NCBI GenBank assembly: GCA_016840855.1
Contig: JAEORO010000050.1
Coordinates: forward strand, 1-39,982
Source: Candidatus Thorarchaeota archaeon
GTDB taxonomy: Archaea > Asgardarchaeota > Thorarchaeia > Thorarchaeales > Thorarchaeaceae
Direction: 5' to 3'
DNA: 39,982 bases
This document shows positions 16,389-24,261 of this stretch, one piece after another. The position numbers were made by a program, and so were the translations under genes. Within the stretch, counting starts at the first letter, position 1, and each line of letters opens with the position of its first letter. The notes beneath the pieces were generated by a model. The model made no database searches. It worked only from the letters and a program-made list of their open reading frames with translations, and had not been told where the DNA came from.

Positions 16389-17282
16389 ATGGATTATGAA
16401 AAATTCAAAGAGATACTAAGTGGATACTCAGTGACAACAGTCACCCCTTTTAGTCCAGACCTTTCACAAATTGATGTGGACGCAATTTCCACCAACATAA
16501 ATTTCCTTACAAAACAAAAAGTTCCTCTAATAATTCCAAATGGAAACACTGGCGAGTTCTATTCACTATCTGAGGAGGAATGGAAAGCAGTTCTCAACGC
16601 AGTTGTAGATGCTTCTCGTGGAAAGGCAATAATAATGTCAGGAATTGGTCATTCAATCAAAACTGCACTGTCTCAGCTCGATGAAGTTCGAAACCTTAGT
16701 GTTCCTGCTGCCATGGTAATGTATCCTCAACATGTCTTCAGCTCAGAGGAGGGCGTTCTAGGTTATTATAGAACCCTGTTAGAATCTGCGAAAGAGCTTA
16801 ATGTTGTGCTCTATAAGAAAGGACCTCTCCTTTCAGATACTGTACTGGAGAAGCTTATGGTTTTTAATAATCTAGTTGGAGTTAAGTATGCATTCGGTCG
16901 AATCGTAGACTTTTCTAGGACTGTTCATCAACTTGGACATTCGATTGTATGGTCGTGTGGAAGTGCCGAACGATTTGCTCCATTTTTCTGGTTAGCTGGA
17001 GCAAGAGCTTTTACAAGTGGTCTGTGCAACTTTGCCCCTCATATCACAAAGAGAATGTATGATGCTCTAAAAGCAAGTAAATACAAGGAAGCAATGGACC
17101 TCCAGAAGATGATTACACCGTTCGAGGATCTCAGAGAAGGTCGAGGTACTGCTAATAATGTTCCCGTAGTAAAGGCTGCTATGGATCATCTCGGCCTTAA
17201 AGGAGGTTTATGTAGACCTCCAATTCATCCATTATCAAAAGAAGAAAAGAATGCAGCAATTTCTATTATCTCGAAATGGTAG
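16389..17282 (+). CDS. Dihydrodipicolinate synthase / N-acetylneuraminate lyase family aldolase
   Basis: A 297-residue class I (Schiff-base) aldolase. The pyruvate-binding motif reads GNTGE (52-56), the catalytic tyrosine is Y142 (VVLYKKG) and the Schiff-base lysine is K166 (GVKYAFG). Length and motif order fit the family. The sequence near the tyrosine (YKKG in place of YNxP) suggests a substrate other than aspartate semialdehyde, so it may be a sugar-acid aldolase or dehydratase. GAGGTG at 16378-16383 precedes ATG 16389 by 5 nt, and CTTATAATAC near 16361-16370 could be a TATA box. No lysine-biosynthesis genes are nearby. Confidence 0.88.
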   Translation: MDYEKFKEILSGYSVTTVTPFSPDLSQIDVDAISTNINFLTKQKVPLIIPNGNTGEFYSLSEEEWKAVLNAVVDASRGKAIIMSGIGHSIKTALSQLDEVRNLSVPAAMVMYPQHVFSSEEGVLGYYRTLLESAKELNVVLYKKGPLLSDTVLEKLMVFNNLVGVKYAFGRIVDFSRTVHQLGHSIVWSCGSAERFAPFFWLAGARAFTSGLCNFAPHITKRMYDALKASKYKEAMDLQKMITPFEDLREGRGTANNVPVVKAAMDHLGLKGGLCRPPIHPLSKEEKNAAISIISKW

Positions 17283-17404
17283 TAATTACTTAATCAATAC
17301 TACATTAATGAGCAGATCTCTGTTTTTGCTAGCTACATAGTTATTGAGAAATGAAAATCCAACGGCATCTATTGTGTTCATTCATCCTCATTTTTGATAA
17401 ATCA

Positions 17405-18376
17405 TCAAGATTTCAAATATTCAAGAGTATGTGCCATCCATCCAGCTGCTCGAGACACTGCAAAAAGGGATGTATTCAATTCAGGAGGGAATCCAAAGGT
17501 GAAGTAGAATGCAGCATTGTAGAGATCTACATTCGGGTATGCATCAATCTCTTTATACTCTGAAAGAAGCTCTCTTCCTTCTTTTGTAACTATATCAGAA
17601 GCTTGTATGATCCACTGGTGACTCGTGTCTTTTGCTCTTCGTGTAAGCATTTGTCGAAGGATTACTGCACGAGGATCTATCCCTCGATAGATTCTATGAC
17701 CAAGACCATGGATTTTGCCCCCTGAAACCAATCTTTGTTTTAGGTATTCTCTCTTGTCAGATTTTTCCCTAAGTTCTTCAAACATCATCATTGCTTCAGT
17801 GCCTGCTCCATGATGTAGAGGTCCCGTATGGACAGTAAGTGCGGACAAAAGCGCATCAGAAATGGTCTTCCCATCATAAATGGTTGCCTGCAAAGCTGAT
17901 AATGATGGATTTTGAGGGTCGTCCATGTGAAGAATTAATGATGCTTGAAAGTCACTTAGATCTGTTTCGTTCGGAAGAATTCCCCTCGTCATCCAAAGGA
18001 AATTTGCCGCATGCCCAAGTTTGTTGTTGGGTGACCAAATTCGCCTTTGTTGATCGTTACCAAATTCAAATGCGACAACGATAGGTGCAAGTGTGACAAA
18101 CGCCAAAAGAGTATCAAATAGATTCAGTTCATTCTCTTTTCTTATTCGTTCTAGACTACCCGCTAGATCAAATAAAGAAGCAATATCCCTATCATATAGT
18201 AGTCTCAACTCTTTCATTCTTTGTGATAGATTTCTCTCTTCTTCTTTAGTTGGCAATCTTCCATGAACTAGTAGATGAAGTATTGTTTCGTAACTCCCTC
18301 TACACAACTCTGTGACATTAATTCCTCTGAAATAGAGATAATTTGTCGAAGAATCAATCTCACTTATTGGTTTCAT
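17405..18376 (-). CDS. Divergent citrate synthase-family protein
   Basis: A protein of about 323 residues from ATG 18376 (a GTG at 18385 is an alternative). The three catalytic residues are present: H188 (GPLHHGAG, usually LHGGAN), H227 (GLGHRIYRGIDPRA) and D284 (PNVDLYNA). The C-terminal SLFAVSRAAGWMAH block is typical. It is shorter than usual (about 370-380), and the HADH...STF region normally in the middle reads HMDDPQNPSLS. It may therefore use propionyl-CoA or another acyl-CoA, or have altered kinetics. Upstream is the GAPDH gene on the same strand with a perfect hairpin between them. TTTTAACA at 18394-18401 could be its TATA box. Confidence 0.88.
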   Translation of the reverse strand: MKPISEIDSSTNYLYFRGINVTELCRGSYETILHLLVHGRLPTKEEERNLSQRMKELRLLYDRDIASLFDLAGSLERIRKENELNLFDTLLAFVTLAPIVVAFEFGNDQQRRIWSPNNKLGHAANFLWMTRGILPNETDLSDFQASLILHMDDPQNPSLSALQATIYDGKTISDALLSALTVHTGPLHHGAGTEAMMMFEELREKSDKREYLKQRLVSGGKIHGLGHRIYRGIDPRAVILRQMLTRRAKDTSHQWIIQASDIVTKEGRELLSEYKEIDAYPNVDLYNAAFYFTFGFPPELNTSLFAVSRAAGWMAHTLEYLKS

Positions 18377-18410
18377 AGAAAACACAAATCCATTGTTAAA
18401 AGATGTTAAG

Positions 18411-18439
18411 AGAGTTCCTCCATTGAATAAAGGAACTCT
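18411..18439 (-). terminator. Perfect 9-bp hairpin between GAPDH and citrate synthase genes
   Basis: AGAGTTCCT (18411-18419) and AGGAACTCT (18431-18439) are perfect arms with an 11-nt loop, 12 nt after the GAPDH stop. On the transcribed strand it is followed by CTTAACATCTTTT, so it can serve as a terminator. It also lies about 10 bp upstream of the putative TATA box of the citrate synthase gene, so an operator role is equally possible. Confidence 0.5.
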
Positions 18440-18451
18440 ACTAAACTTATT

Positions 18452-19459
18452 TTATAATTTCTTTCCAATTACAGTAGCAAGATCTGCTAGCCTATGACTA
18501 TATCCTGCTTCATTATCGTACCATCCGTGTACTTTGATCATATCATCATGAGCCATTGTGAGTAAAGAATCAAATGTACAAGAATGAGGATCTCCAATGA
18601 AGTCTGAGGATACGAGTGGTTCATCAGCGTAGGCAAGATATGGTGCAAGATCCCCTACTTCTGATGCTTTCTTGAATGCCTTGTTAGCATCTTCAACATT
18701 AGCAGGTTTCTGAAGAATTACACTCATATCGACGAGAGATGCGTCCATCACGGGAACTCTCAATGCTAATCCATCTAGCTTACCAGCAGCTTTTGGATAC
18801 ACAAGACCGATTGCACTTGCTGCACCCGTGCTTGTAGGTACAATGTTCCAGCATGCAGCTCTTGCTCTTCTTAGATCTTTATGCGGTCCATCTAGCATTA
18901 CTTGGTCATTTGTTATTGCATGTATTGTTGTCATGAATCCCTTTACGATTCCAAATGCTTCGTCTATCACCTTTACCATAGGTCCCAGACAATTTGTCGT
19001 ACATGATGCATTGGAGATCACATGATGTTGCGCTGGATCATAAGCATCATCGTTAACGCCTGGAACAACAGTAAGCATTTCTCCTCCCTTTCCAGGAGCA
19101 CTAAGAATGACCTTTTTTGCACCAGCTGTTAGATGTTTGCTGGCATCTTCTTTTTTTCTAAAGATGCCCGTTGACTCAATGACAATATCTACTCCAAGGT
19201 CTCCCCATGGGAGTTTTGCAGGGTCCCTCTCTGAGAAAATTTTAATCTCATCCCCATTCACAGTGATACTACCTTTGCCTGCTTCAACTGTTCCATTAAA
19301 GCGTCCCATCACTGTGTCATACTTCATCAGATGTGCAAGAGTAACCTCGGTTGTAAGGTCATTTGCTGCAACAATATCAAATCCTTTCTTCTCTAAGGCC
19401 GCGCGAAGGAATCCACGTCCTATGCGACCGAAACCATTTATTCCTACACGAATTGCCAT
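18452..19459 (-). CDS. gap: Type I glyceraldehyde-3-phosphate dehydrogenase
   Basis: A full-length 335-residue enzyme that interconverts glyceraldehyde 3-phosphate and 1,3-bisphosphoglycerate with NAD(P). The Rossmann motif GINGFGRIGR (7-16), catalytic C153 in SNASCTTNC, and H180 place it in the bacterial/eukaryotic type I class. Most archaea instead use the distant type II enzyme. The acidic residue after the second strand (N33-D34) favours NAD. AGGTGG lies 7 nt before ATG 19459. It lies between a citrate synthase-like gene and an MFS transporter. Type I GAPDH in archaea is usually explained by transfer from bacteria. Confidence 0.97.
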   Translation of the reverse strand: MAIRVGINGFGRIGRGFLRAALEKKGFDIVAANDLTTEVTLAHLMKYDTVMGRFNGTVEAGKGSITVNGDEIKIFSERDPAKLPWGDLGVDIVIESTGIFRKKEDASKHLTAGAKKVILSAPGKGGEMLTVVPGVNDDAYDPAQHHVISNASCTTNCLGPMVKVIDEAFGIVKGFMTTIHAITNDQVMLDGPHKDLRRARAACWNIVPTSTGAASAIGLVYPKAAGKLDGLALRVPVMDASLVDMSVILQKPANVEDANKAFKKASEVGDLAPYLAYADEPLVSSDFIGDPHSCTFDSLLTMAHDDMIKVHGWYDNEAGYSHRLADLATVIGKKL

Positions 19460-19510
19460 GTGAATGCCACCTTTTTGATGTGACTAGATGACATGACATC
19501 TCATTGCTTT

Positions 19511-19518
19511 GATATATC
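19511..19518 (-). promoter_or_regulatory. TATA-like box for GAPDH gene
   Basis: GATATATC lies about 52-59 bp upstream of ATG 19459 on the minus strand. This would give a leader of about 30 nt that includes the AGGTGG site. It sits 6 bp after the MFS stop, which suggests that GAPDH has its own promoter. Confidence 0.4.
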
Positions 19519-19523
19519 TTTGT

Positions 19524-20759
19524 TCATAGAACTATTTCCTGAGCTTCTTCTCTCTGCTTGATAGCTTGTTCGTACTTTCTCATCCCAAAAGCGTAAATTG
19601 GTACTAGAATGAATCCTGAGAGCCCCACCAGGATAAAGGGTGCTGACGGGTCTAGAAAATCCCAGAGCAGTCCTCCTACAAGTGGAGCACTGAATCTAGA
19701 AAATCCCATTGCTGATTCAAACCTCCCAAATCCTTCACCTGCTCGCCCCTCATATGCTGTCCCAAATACTGAAGACATGACCGTATATGCCATTGTTCCA
19801 GTTATTGTTCCAACACTAAATAGAACTGCAATCACGATCAGGTTTAGGGGAGCAGCGACAAATGTAGGGACAAAAACAATTCCTAATGTGCTAAATGCTC
19901 CTACAATTACCGCAGTTGATACAATCCCAATCTTACTCTTATGGTCCGCAAACCTTCCCATATATCCACCAAACATACCAGCAATAATGCCTCCTGGAAG
20001 ATAGATGAGTGCCACCAGAAGTATGTCTGTTGTAAACACTTCAAGAATATACAATTCCACAAAGGGTGACAAGAGTGCAGATATGAATGTGTCAATGGCG
20101 GCTGCAATTACTAACGCTATTATCCCTAGACTAAATGCAGTTGTAATACTGTGCTTGTTTGGGATTTCCCTCTCTTTCTCAAGAGGTGGTCGATGTAATA
20201 TTACAACTGCGCCTCCAATGAGATTGGCTATTGCATAAAAGAGGAAAATTACCACAGGACTATCGAACATGAAGAGGAGAGTGAATCCAATGAATGCGCC
20301 AATTACCTGACCACGACCATTTGATGCTTCCCTTCTTCCGAAGGCTTCAGCGCGATTCTCTTGTAGAACTCTCTCAGATATTTCCGCATCACTACCAACC
20401 CGATAGAATGCCGCACCAAGCCCCCAAAGCAAGCTGTTTATGATGAGAACATCAATATTCAAAATTATTATTGAAACAGCCATTCCTGTGTACGCCAATG
20501 CACGGATAGAAGCGCCAAAAAAGATGGCTTCTCTGCGTTTTCCACCCTTAGCGACTTTTCCTGCAAGAGGTGAAAAGATTGCCGCTCCAAGGGTTAACAA
20601 TGAAAACACCAAGGCAACTTGCGTTGCACTTGCCCCCATCAATCCATATGCAATTATTGGGATTAGGAAGCGGACTACAAAAAAACCTAGGCTGCAAGCG
20701 AAGGCTGAATTATATACTGAATGGAGCGCTTTCCAGTCACTTTTCAAAGACACGCTCAA
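19524..20759 (-). CDS. Major facilitator superfamily transporter
   Basis: A 411-residue protein with about twelve hydrophobic helices in two six-helix halves separated by a polar loop (PPLEKEREIPNKHS, about residue 195). An MFS motif A-like loop (GKVAKGGKRR) follows helix 2, and a similar GRFADHKSK occurs in the second half. Substrate is not predictable; drug and metabolite exporters share this form. The start is TTG 20759 (GTG 20753 is an alternative), with GGAG about 11 nt upstream. It is divergent from the CxxC mini-protein gene and upstream of GAPDH, which probably has its own promoter. Confidence 0.9.
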   Translation of the reverse strand: MSVSLKSDWKALHSVYNSAFACSLGFFVVRFLIPIIAYGLMGASATQVALVFSLLTLGAAIFSPLAGKVAKGGKRREAIFFGASIRALAYTGMAVSIIILNIDVLIINSLLWGLGAAFYRVGSDAEISERVLQENRAEAFGRREASNGRGQVIGAFIGFTLLFMFDSPVVIFLFYAIANLIGGAVVILHRPPLEKEREIPNKHSITTAFSLGIIALVIAAAIDTFISALLSPFVELYILEVFTTDILLVALIYLPGGIIAGMFGGYMGRFADHKSKIGIVSTAVIVGAFSTLGIVFVPTFVAAPLNLIVIAVLFSVGTITGTMAYTVMSSVFGTAYEGRAGEGFGRFESAMGFSRFSAPLVGGLLWDFLDPSAPFILVGLSGFILVPIYAFGMRKYEQAIKQREEAQEIVL

Positions 20760-20879
20760 TAATCACAGCTCTCCAAAAAAATACAATATGAGGACAAGAT
20801 AAACATTCCATTCTCCGCTTTCTTAATCCTTATTACGAAACAATTGTATCAGCAATCAATCCTATCAGGAGGAAGAACG

Positions 20880-21032
20880 ATGGGAGATCATAAAGACCAT
20901 ATGTGTGAGTTTGCAAAGCACCATAATGTTGCTGACATGCGGCCTCGTGTAAAGAATGCAAAATTCATCTGTGAAGTCTGTGGTCGAGCTGCAACCAGCA
21001 AAGACTACCTTTGCAGACCCGTTGAATTATAA
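20880..21032 (+). CDS. CxxC mini-protein, probable zinc-binding
   Basis: A 50-residue protein. The start at ATG 20880 is fixed by AGGAGG at 20867-20872, 7 nt upstream; the frame extends upstream without a site. It contains an N-terminal HMCEFAKHH segment, then CEVCGRAA and a C-terminal LCRPVEL. Four cysteines and several histidines suggest a small metal-binding knuckle. Short proteins with the CxxCGRxA...LCxP pattern recur in archaea and anaerobic bacteria, without a known role. The strong ribosome site and the hairpin terminator directly downstream indicate a separate, well-expressed monocistronic unit. Confidence 0.8.
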   Translation: MGDHKDHMCEFAKHHNVADMRPRVKNAKFICEVCGRAATSKDYLCRPVEL

Positions 21033-21047
21033 CAATCAATTATCGAA

Positions 21048-21092
21048 TCTTCTGGAGGATACCAATTTCCTCCAGAAGACGGTTTTTCTTTC
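21048..21092 (+). terminator. Strong hairpin-plus-T terminator
   Basis: A perfect 12-bp stem (21048-21059 with 21068-21079; core CTTCTGGAGGA) with an 8-nt loop, followed by a T-rich tract GGTTTTTCTTTC. It begins 15 nt after the mini-protein stop. The form is that of a bacterial intrinsic terminator. Confidence 0.7.
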
Positions 21093-21296
21093 TAGGCTTC
21101 TGAGAAATAACACGCGCCTTAGTGTCCAGGCGATATCTCTTGAGGCTTAGGCTTATCTGGTTTACACTGGATTCCTACTCTTGACATTTGAGATGAAATC
21201 TACACCCACGTTGCTATCCTCTGATTAACAGTTCTTTGAAGGCTAGAAAGGGAGAATATATCTCTTTGATTTGGTTCATCTTTCAAAGTGATTTCA

Positions 21297-22634
21297 ATGT
21301 ATGATGCAGTGACTGCCTTCATTGACAATAATCTGGATGATTCGATTAATGCTCTAATCAAACTGTGTAGAATTCCATCTGTAGCCGCAAAAAATGAAGG
21401 ATTAGAAGAGGCAGCCGCTCTTGTCGAGAGTATGCTGAAGGATGTTGGTTTGGAAACAGAAATCCATCCAACCTCAGGAGCTCCTGTTGTAACTGGTTGG
21501 CTCGATGTAGGTGCAAAAAGAACCCTACTCTTCTATGACCATTATGATGTTCAGCCTGCTGAACCTTTTAATCTCTGGGAGTCGCCCCCCTTCGAACCTG
21601 AGATTCGAAATGGTCGGTTATACGGACGTGGTGTTGCTGATAACAAGGGTGACACAATCTCGAGGATATGGACTCTGAAAGCATTCAAAGACACTGATAC
21701 AAAACTCCCAGTCAATATTAAATTCGTGATTGAAGGTGAAGAGGAGATTGGCAGTGTCAACCTTCCTGAATACACTGAGAAGAACACAGATTTCCTTGCC
21801 GCAGACGGGGGGATCTGGGAGTTCGGTGGAGCTGGTATTGATGGACGACAAGAGGCCTGGTTAGGACTAAAGGGTATTCTTTATGTTGAGCTCGAATCTG
21901 AACATCTTTCGAGAGATGTACACTCCAGCAATGCTTGTATCTTACCATCAGCCGCAAGTCGTTTAGTATTAGCTCTTAACTCATTAAAGGATTCAACAAG
22001 TCATATCTTAATTGAAGGATTCTACGACAATATCAAACAACTTACAGAGTCAGAACTTGAGGCAATAAAGAAAATTGATCTTCATGAAGAGCAACTCAAG
22101 AATGTCTATGGAATTGATGAATATCTAAATGATCTCAGCGGGGATGATTTGAAGAATGCATACTATGGAGATCCCACATGCAATATCTGTGGACTTACTA
22201 GTGGCTATCAGGGCAAAGGCCCAATGACAGTACTTCCTGCTAGGGCATCATGTAAGGTTGACTTTAGGCTTGTCGAAGGGATGCACCCAGATGATATATA
22301 CAACAAGCTAGGTAAGCATTTGGTTGATGCAGGATTTATTGATGTTAAGGTTACCCTCCTCCAAGGGTATCCAGCTGCTAAAACTCCTATCAACCATTCC
22401 TTTGTCAAGATTGTAGAGGCCGCCAACAAACGCGTCTTTGGTGATATGGTGATTCATCCAACAAGCCCTGGCTCCGGACCTCTATATCTCTTCAACAAGC
22501 ATGTGCCAATGGTTTCGATCGGATGTGGTGACTATGAGTCAAAAGCTCATTCACCCAATGAGAGCATTGTCATTGAGAACTATCGCATGGCGATGCATAG
22601 AATTGTAGCAGTTATGGATGAGATGTGTAAATGA
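21297..22634 (+). CDS. M20 family metallopeptidase (dipeptidase/deacylase type)
   Basis: A 445-residue di-metal hydrolase that probably cleaves small peptides or N-acyl amino acids in the cytoplasm. Metal and catalytic residues are visible: H82 and D84 (DHYDVQPA), D115 (GRGVADNKGD), E149-E150 (EGEEEIGS), D170 (AADGG) and a late histidine in AHSPNE. A dimerisation domain lies in the middle (about 200-320). ATG 21297 is preferred over the GTG at 21288; neither has a Shine-Dalgarno. GAATATATCTC at 21254-21264 is a plausible TATA box. With two peptide importers in the window, a role in using imported peptides is a sensible inference. Confidence 0.93.
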   Translation: MYDAVTAFIDNNLDDSINALIKLCRIPSVAAKNEGLEEAAALVESMLKDVGLETEIHPTSGAPVVTGWLDVGAKRTLLFYDHYDVQPAEPFNLWESPPFEPEIRNGRLYGRGVADNKGDTISRIWTLKAFKDTDTKLPVNIKFVIEGEEEIGSVNLPEYTEKNTDFLAADGGIWEFGGAGIDGRQEAWLGLKGILYVELESEHLSRDVHSSNACILPSAASRLVLALNSLKDSTSHILIEGFYDNIKQLTESELEAIKKIDLHEEQLKNVYGIDEYLNDLSGDDLKNAYYGDPTCNICGLTSGYQGKGPMTVLPARASCKVDFRLVEGMHPDDIYNKLGKHLVDAGFIDVKVTLLQGYPAAKTPINHSFVKIVEAANKRVFGDMVIHPTSPGSGPLYLFNKHVPMVSIGCGDYESKAHSPNESIVIENYRMAMHRIVAVMDEMCK

Positions 22635-22665
22635 TGAGAATCAGTTTCTCTAACGAATAATGTAC

Positions 22666-24249
22666 TCAGGGTAACGGAGGTCTGATGATTACGTCTCGCT
22701 CCCATTGGACTTCATATGAGTAGTTTATCTTGAATTCATCCCCTGCTCGAATATTGGTTTCCCATTCGATTACACCTAACTCAGCCTTCCTAATGGGCAA
22801 GCTGGGTTCAGATAGTTCCACAATTATTTTCTCAGAATTACTATGAGGTATGACATCCACAACCCTGATTGTTATCTCCTGTTTTGAAAAGTTGTGTATA
22901 TCAAGCGAGTACCTGTATCCTCGCTTCTGTTTGCCACGTGTTAACCCTGCTTTCTCCGTGTCCTTCTCGATCAGCTTCTTCTCTGCTTTTACATCATAAG
23001 CAACTCTTGTCCCAAGCCTAAACTTCTCTCGAGGTGCTATTAGATCTAGGTGTGTTTCTCCAATGAAATCACCAGAAGCATATACTTTGACATCTCCAGG
23101 AAGAAGTACCGCATCTTCATTAGTAATCTCATCTTGAGCCACAACCTCTGCCATTTCTGAAGCGTTCCAAAAGTGTAACCGTTTCGATTCAAACTCTTCG
23201 AACGTCAGAGCTATGGGGTGAGGATCATTGTCAGCAGGAATTGTGACTTCTCCAGGTACTTCATAGACTGTGATTCCACCAAGGGGCTCTGAAGTAACCG
23301 CATAATCCTCTACGATTTCTGGTAATGGTTCTTCCTCTGCCTCCATCAGCATCCCACCTGAATCCTCTGCATAGTCACGTTCCATCTTCATAGATTCGTA
23401 TATTGTCCTAGATGCAACTCTCCCAATTCCCACTTCTGGTCTAAAGACATCTATGTAAAACGGATTAGGCTCGACCACTTCGATGGGCTGAGCTGATGCG
23501 GTCGAAACAGTAAGTTTCACGTCATTCCAATTCTCAAGGGTTTGATTTCTTATGACCGCGATCCTCTTGACTGATGATTTTCCTTCCCCAATATCGACAT
23601 CATATGTTGGTTGCCATGATGCCATCCTCAACTGATAAGTGACTTCCAGTTCGAGCGGTGTGTTATCTCTAACATCGAAATTAATGAGTACCTCATTGAT
23701 TGTTTCTGTTCTTCTTTCTCCTTGAATTCTTTTGATGTTGTTTTGAACTGCAGTTATTTCTGCATTAATCCTTTCAAGCTCGTCTTCTAGCTCTCTAACT
23801 GTTTTTTTCGAATCTCGAAGAAGGTCACTCCATGTCTTGTCTATCTTTGTCATTTGATCCATTGAGGTTTCTCCAACCGAGAACCATTTCCCAAATTCAG
23901 AACTAAACTGGTTCATCACACCGTTCAATCGTTCGCCCCTGGATTGTTGGAGCTGTAGCTTATCTTCAGCAGCACCTCGCTCTCGTTCGAGTTCTTTTAA
24001 CCTGTCATAAAGCTCTTTGACATCACCTTCAGGTTCATAGGTCTTACTTACTTGTTTTACATCAATTCCTCTAAGAATTGCCTTACCCTTCCCTTTTACT
24101 CTAAAACTCTCTGGTTCTGCGTAACGACTGATTCCAGATACCTTAACTGTTTGCTCACCAGATTCAAGTTCAGTTTTTCCAATTCTAGTTATCCGTGCTC
24201 CATCGCGAAATGCTGTTACTATCTTTATCTCTGTAGAAATTTCTCTCAT
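22666..24249 (-). CDS. DUF4139/MuiA-like protein, copy 1
   Basis: A 527-residue paralogue of the next gene. The N-terminal domain (about 1-75, VTAFRDGARITRIGKTEL) fits DUF4140, a long charged coiled coil follows (about 75-190), and the rest is the beta-rich DUF4139 region (WQPTYDVDIGEGKSSVKR, about 220 onward). Family members include mucoidy-inhibitor-A homologues; no biochemical role is established. ATG 24249 is set by GAGGAGG 7 nt upstream. That site overlaps the stop codon of the upstream paralogue, giving translational coupling. The acidic linker (about residues 310-325, MLMEAEEEPLPE) differs from the proline-rich one in copy 2. Confidence 0.88.
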   Translation of the reverse strand: MREISTEIKIVTAFRDGARITRIGKTELESGEQTVKVSGISRYAEPESFRVKGKGKAILRGIDVKQVSKTYEPEGDVKELYDRLKELERERGAAEDKLQLQQSRGERLNGVMNQFSSEFGKWFSVGETSMDQMTKIDKTWSDLLRDSKKTVRELEDELERINAEITAVQNNIKRIQGERRTETINEVLINFDVRDNTPLELEVTYQLRMASWQPTYDVDIGEGKSSVKRIAVIRNQTLENWNDVKLTVSTASAQPIEVVEPNPFYIDVFRPEVGIGRVASRTIYESMKMERDYAEDSGGMLMEAEEEPLPEIVEDYAVTSEPLGGITVYEVPGEVTIPADNDPHPIALTFEEFESKRLHFWNASEMAEVVAQDEITNEDAVLLPGDVKVYASGDFIGETHLDLIAPREKFRLGTRVAYDVKAEKKLIEKDTEKAGLTRGKQKRGYRYSLDIHNFSKQEITIRVVDVIPHSNSEKIIVELSEPSLPIRKAELGVIEWETNIRAGDEFKINYSYEVQWERDVIIRPPLP

Positions 24250-24261
24250 CCTCAAACCTCC

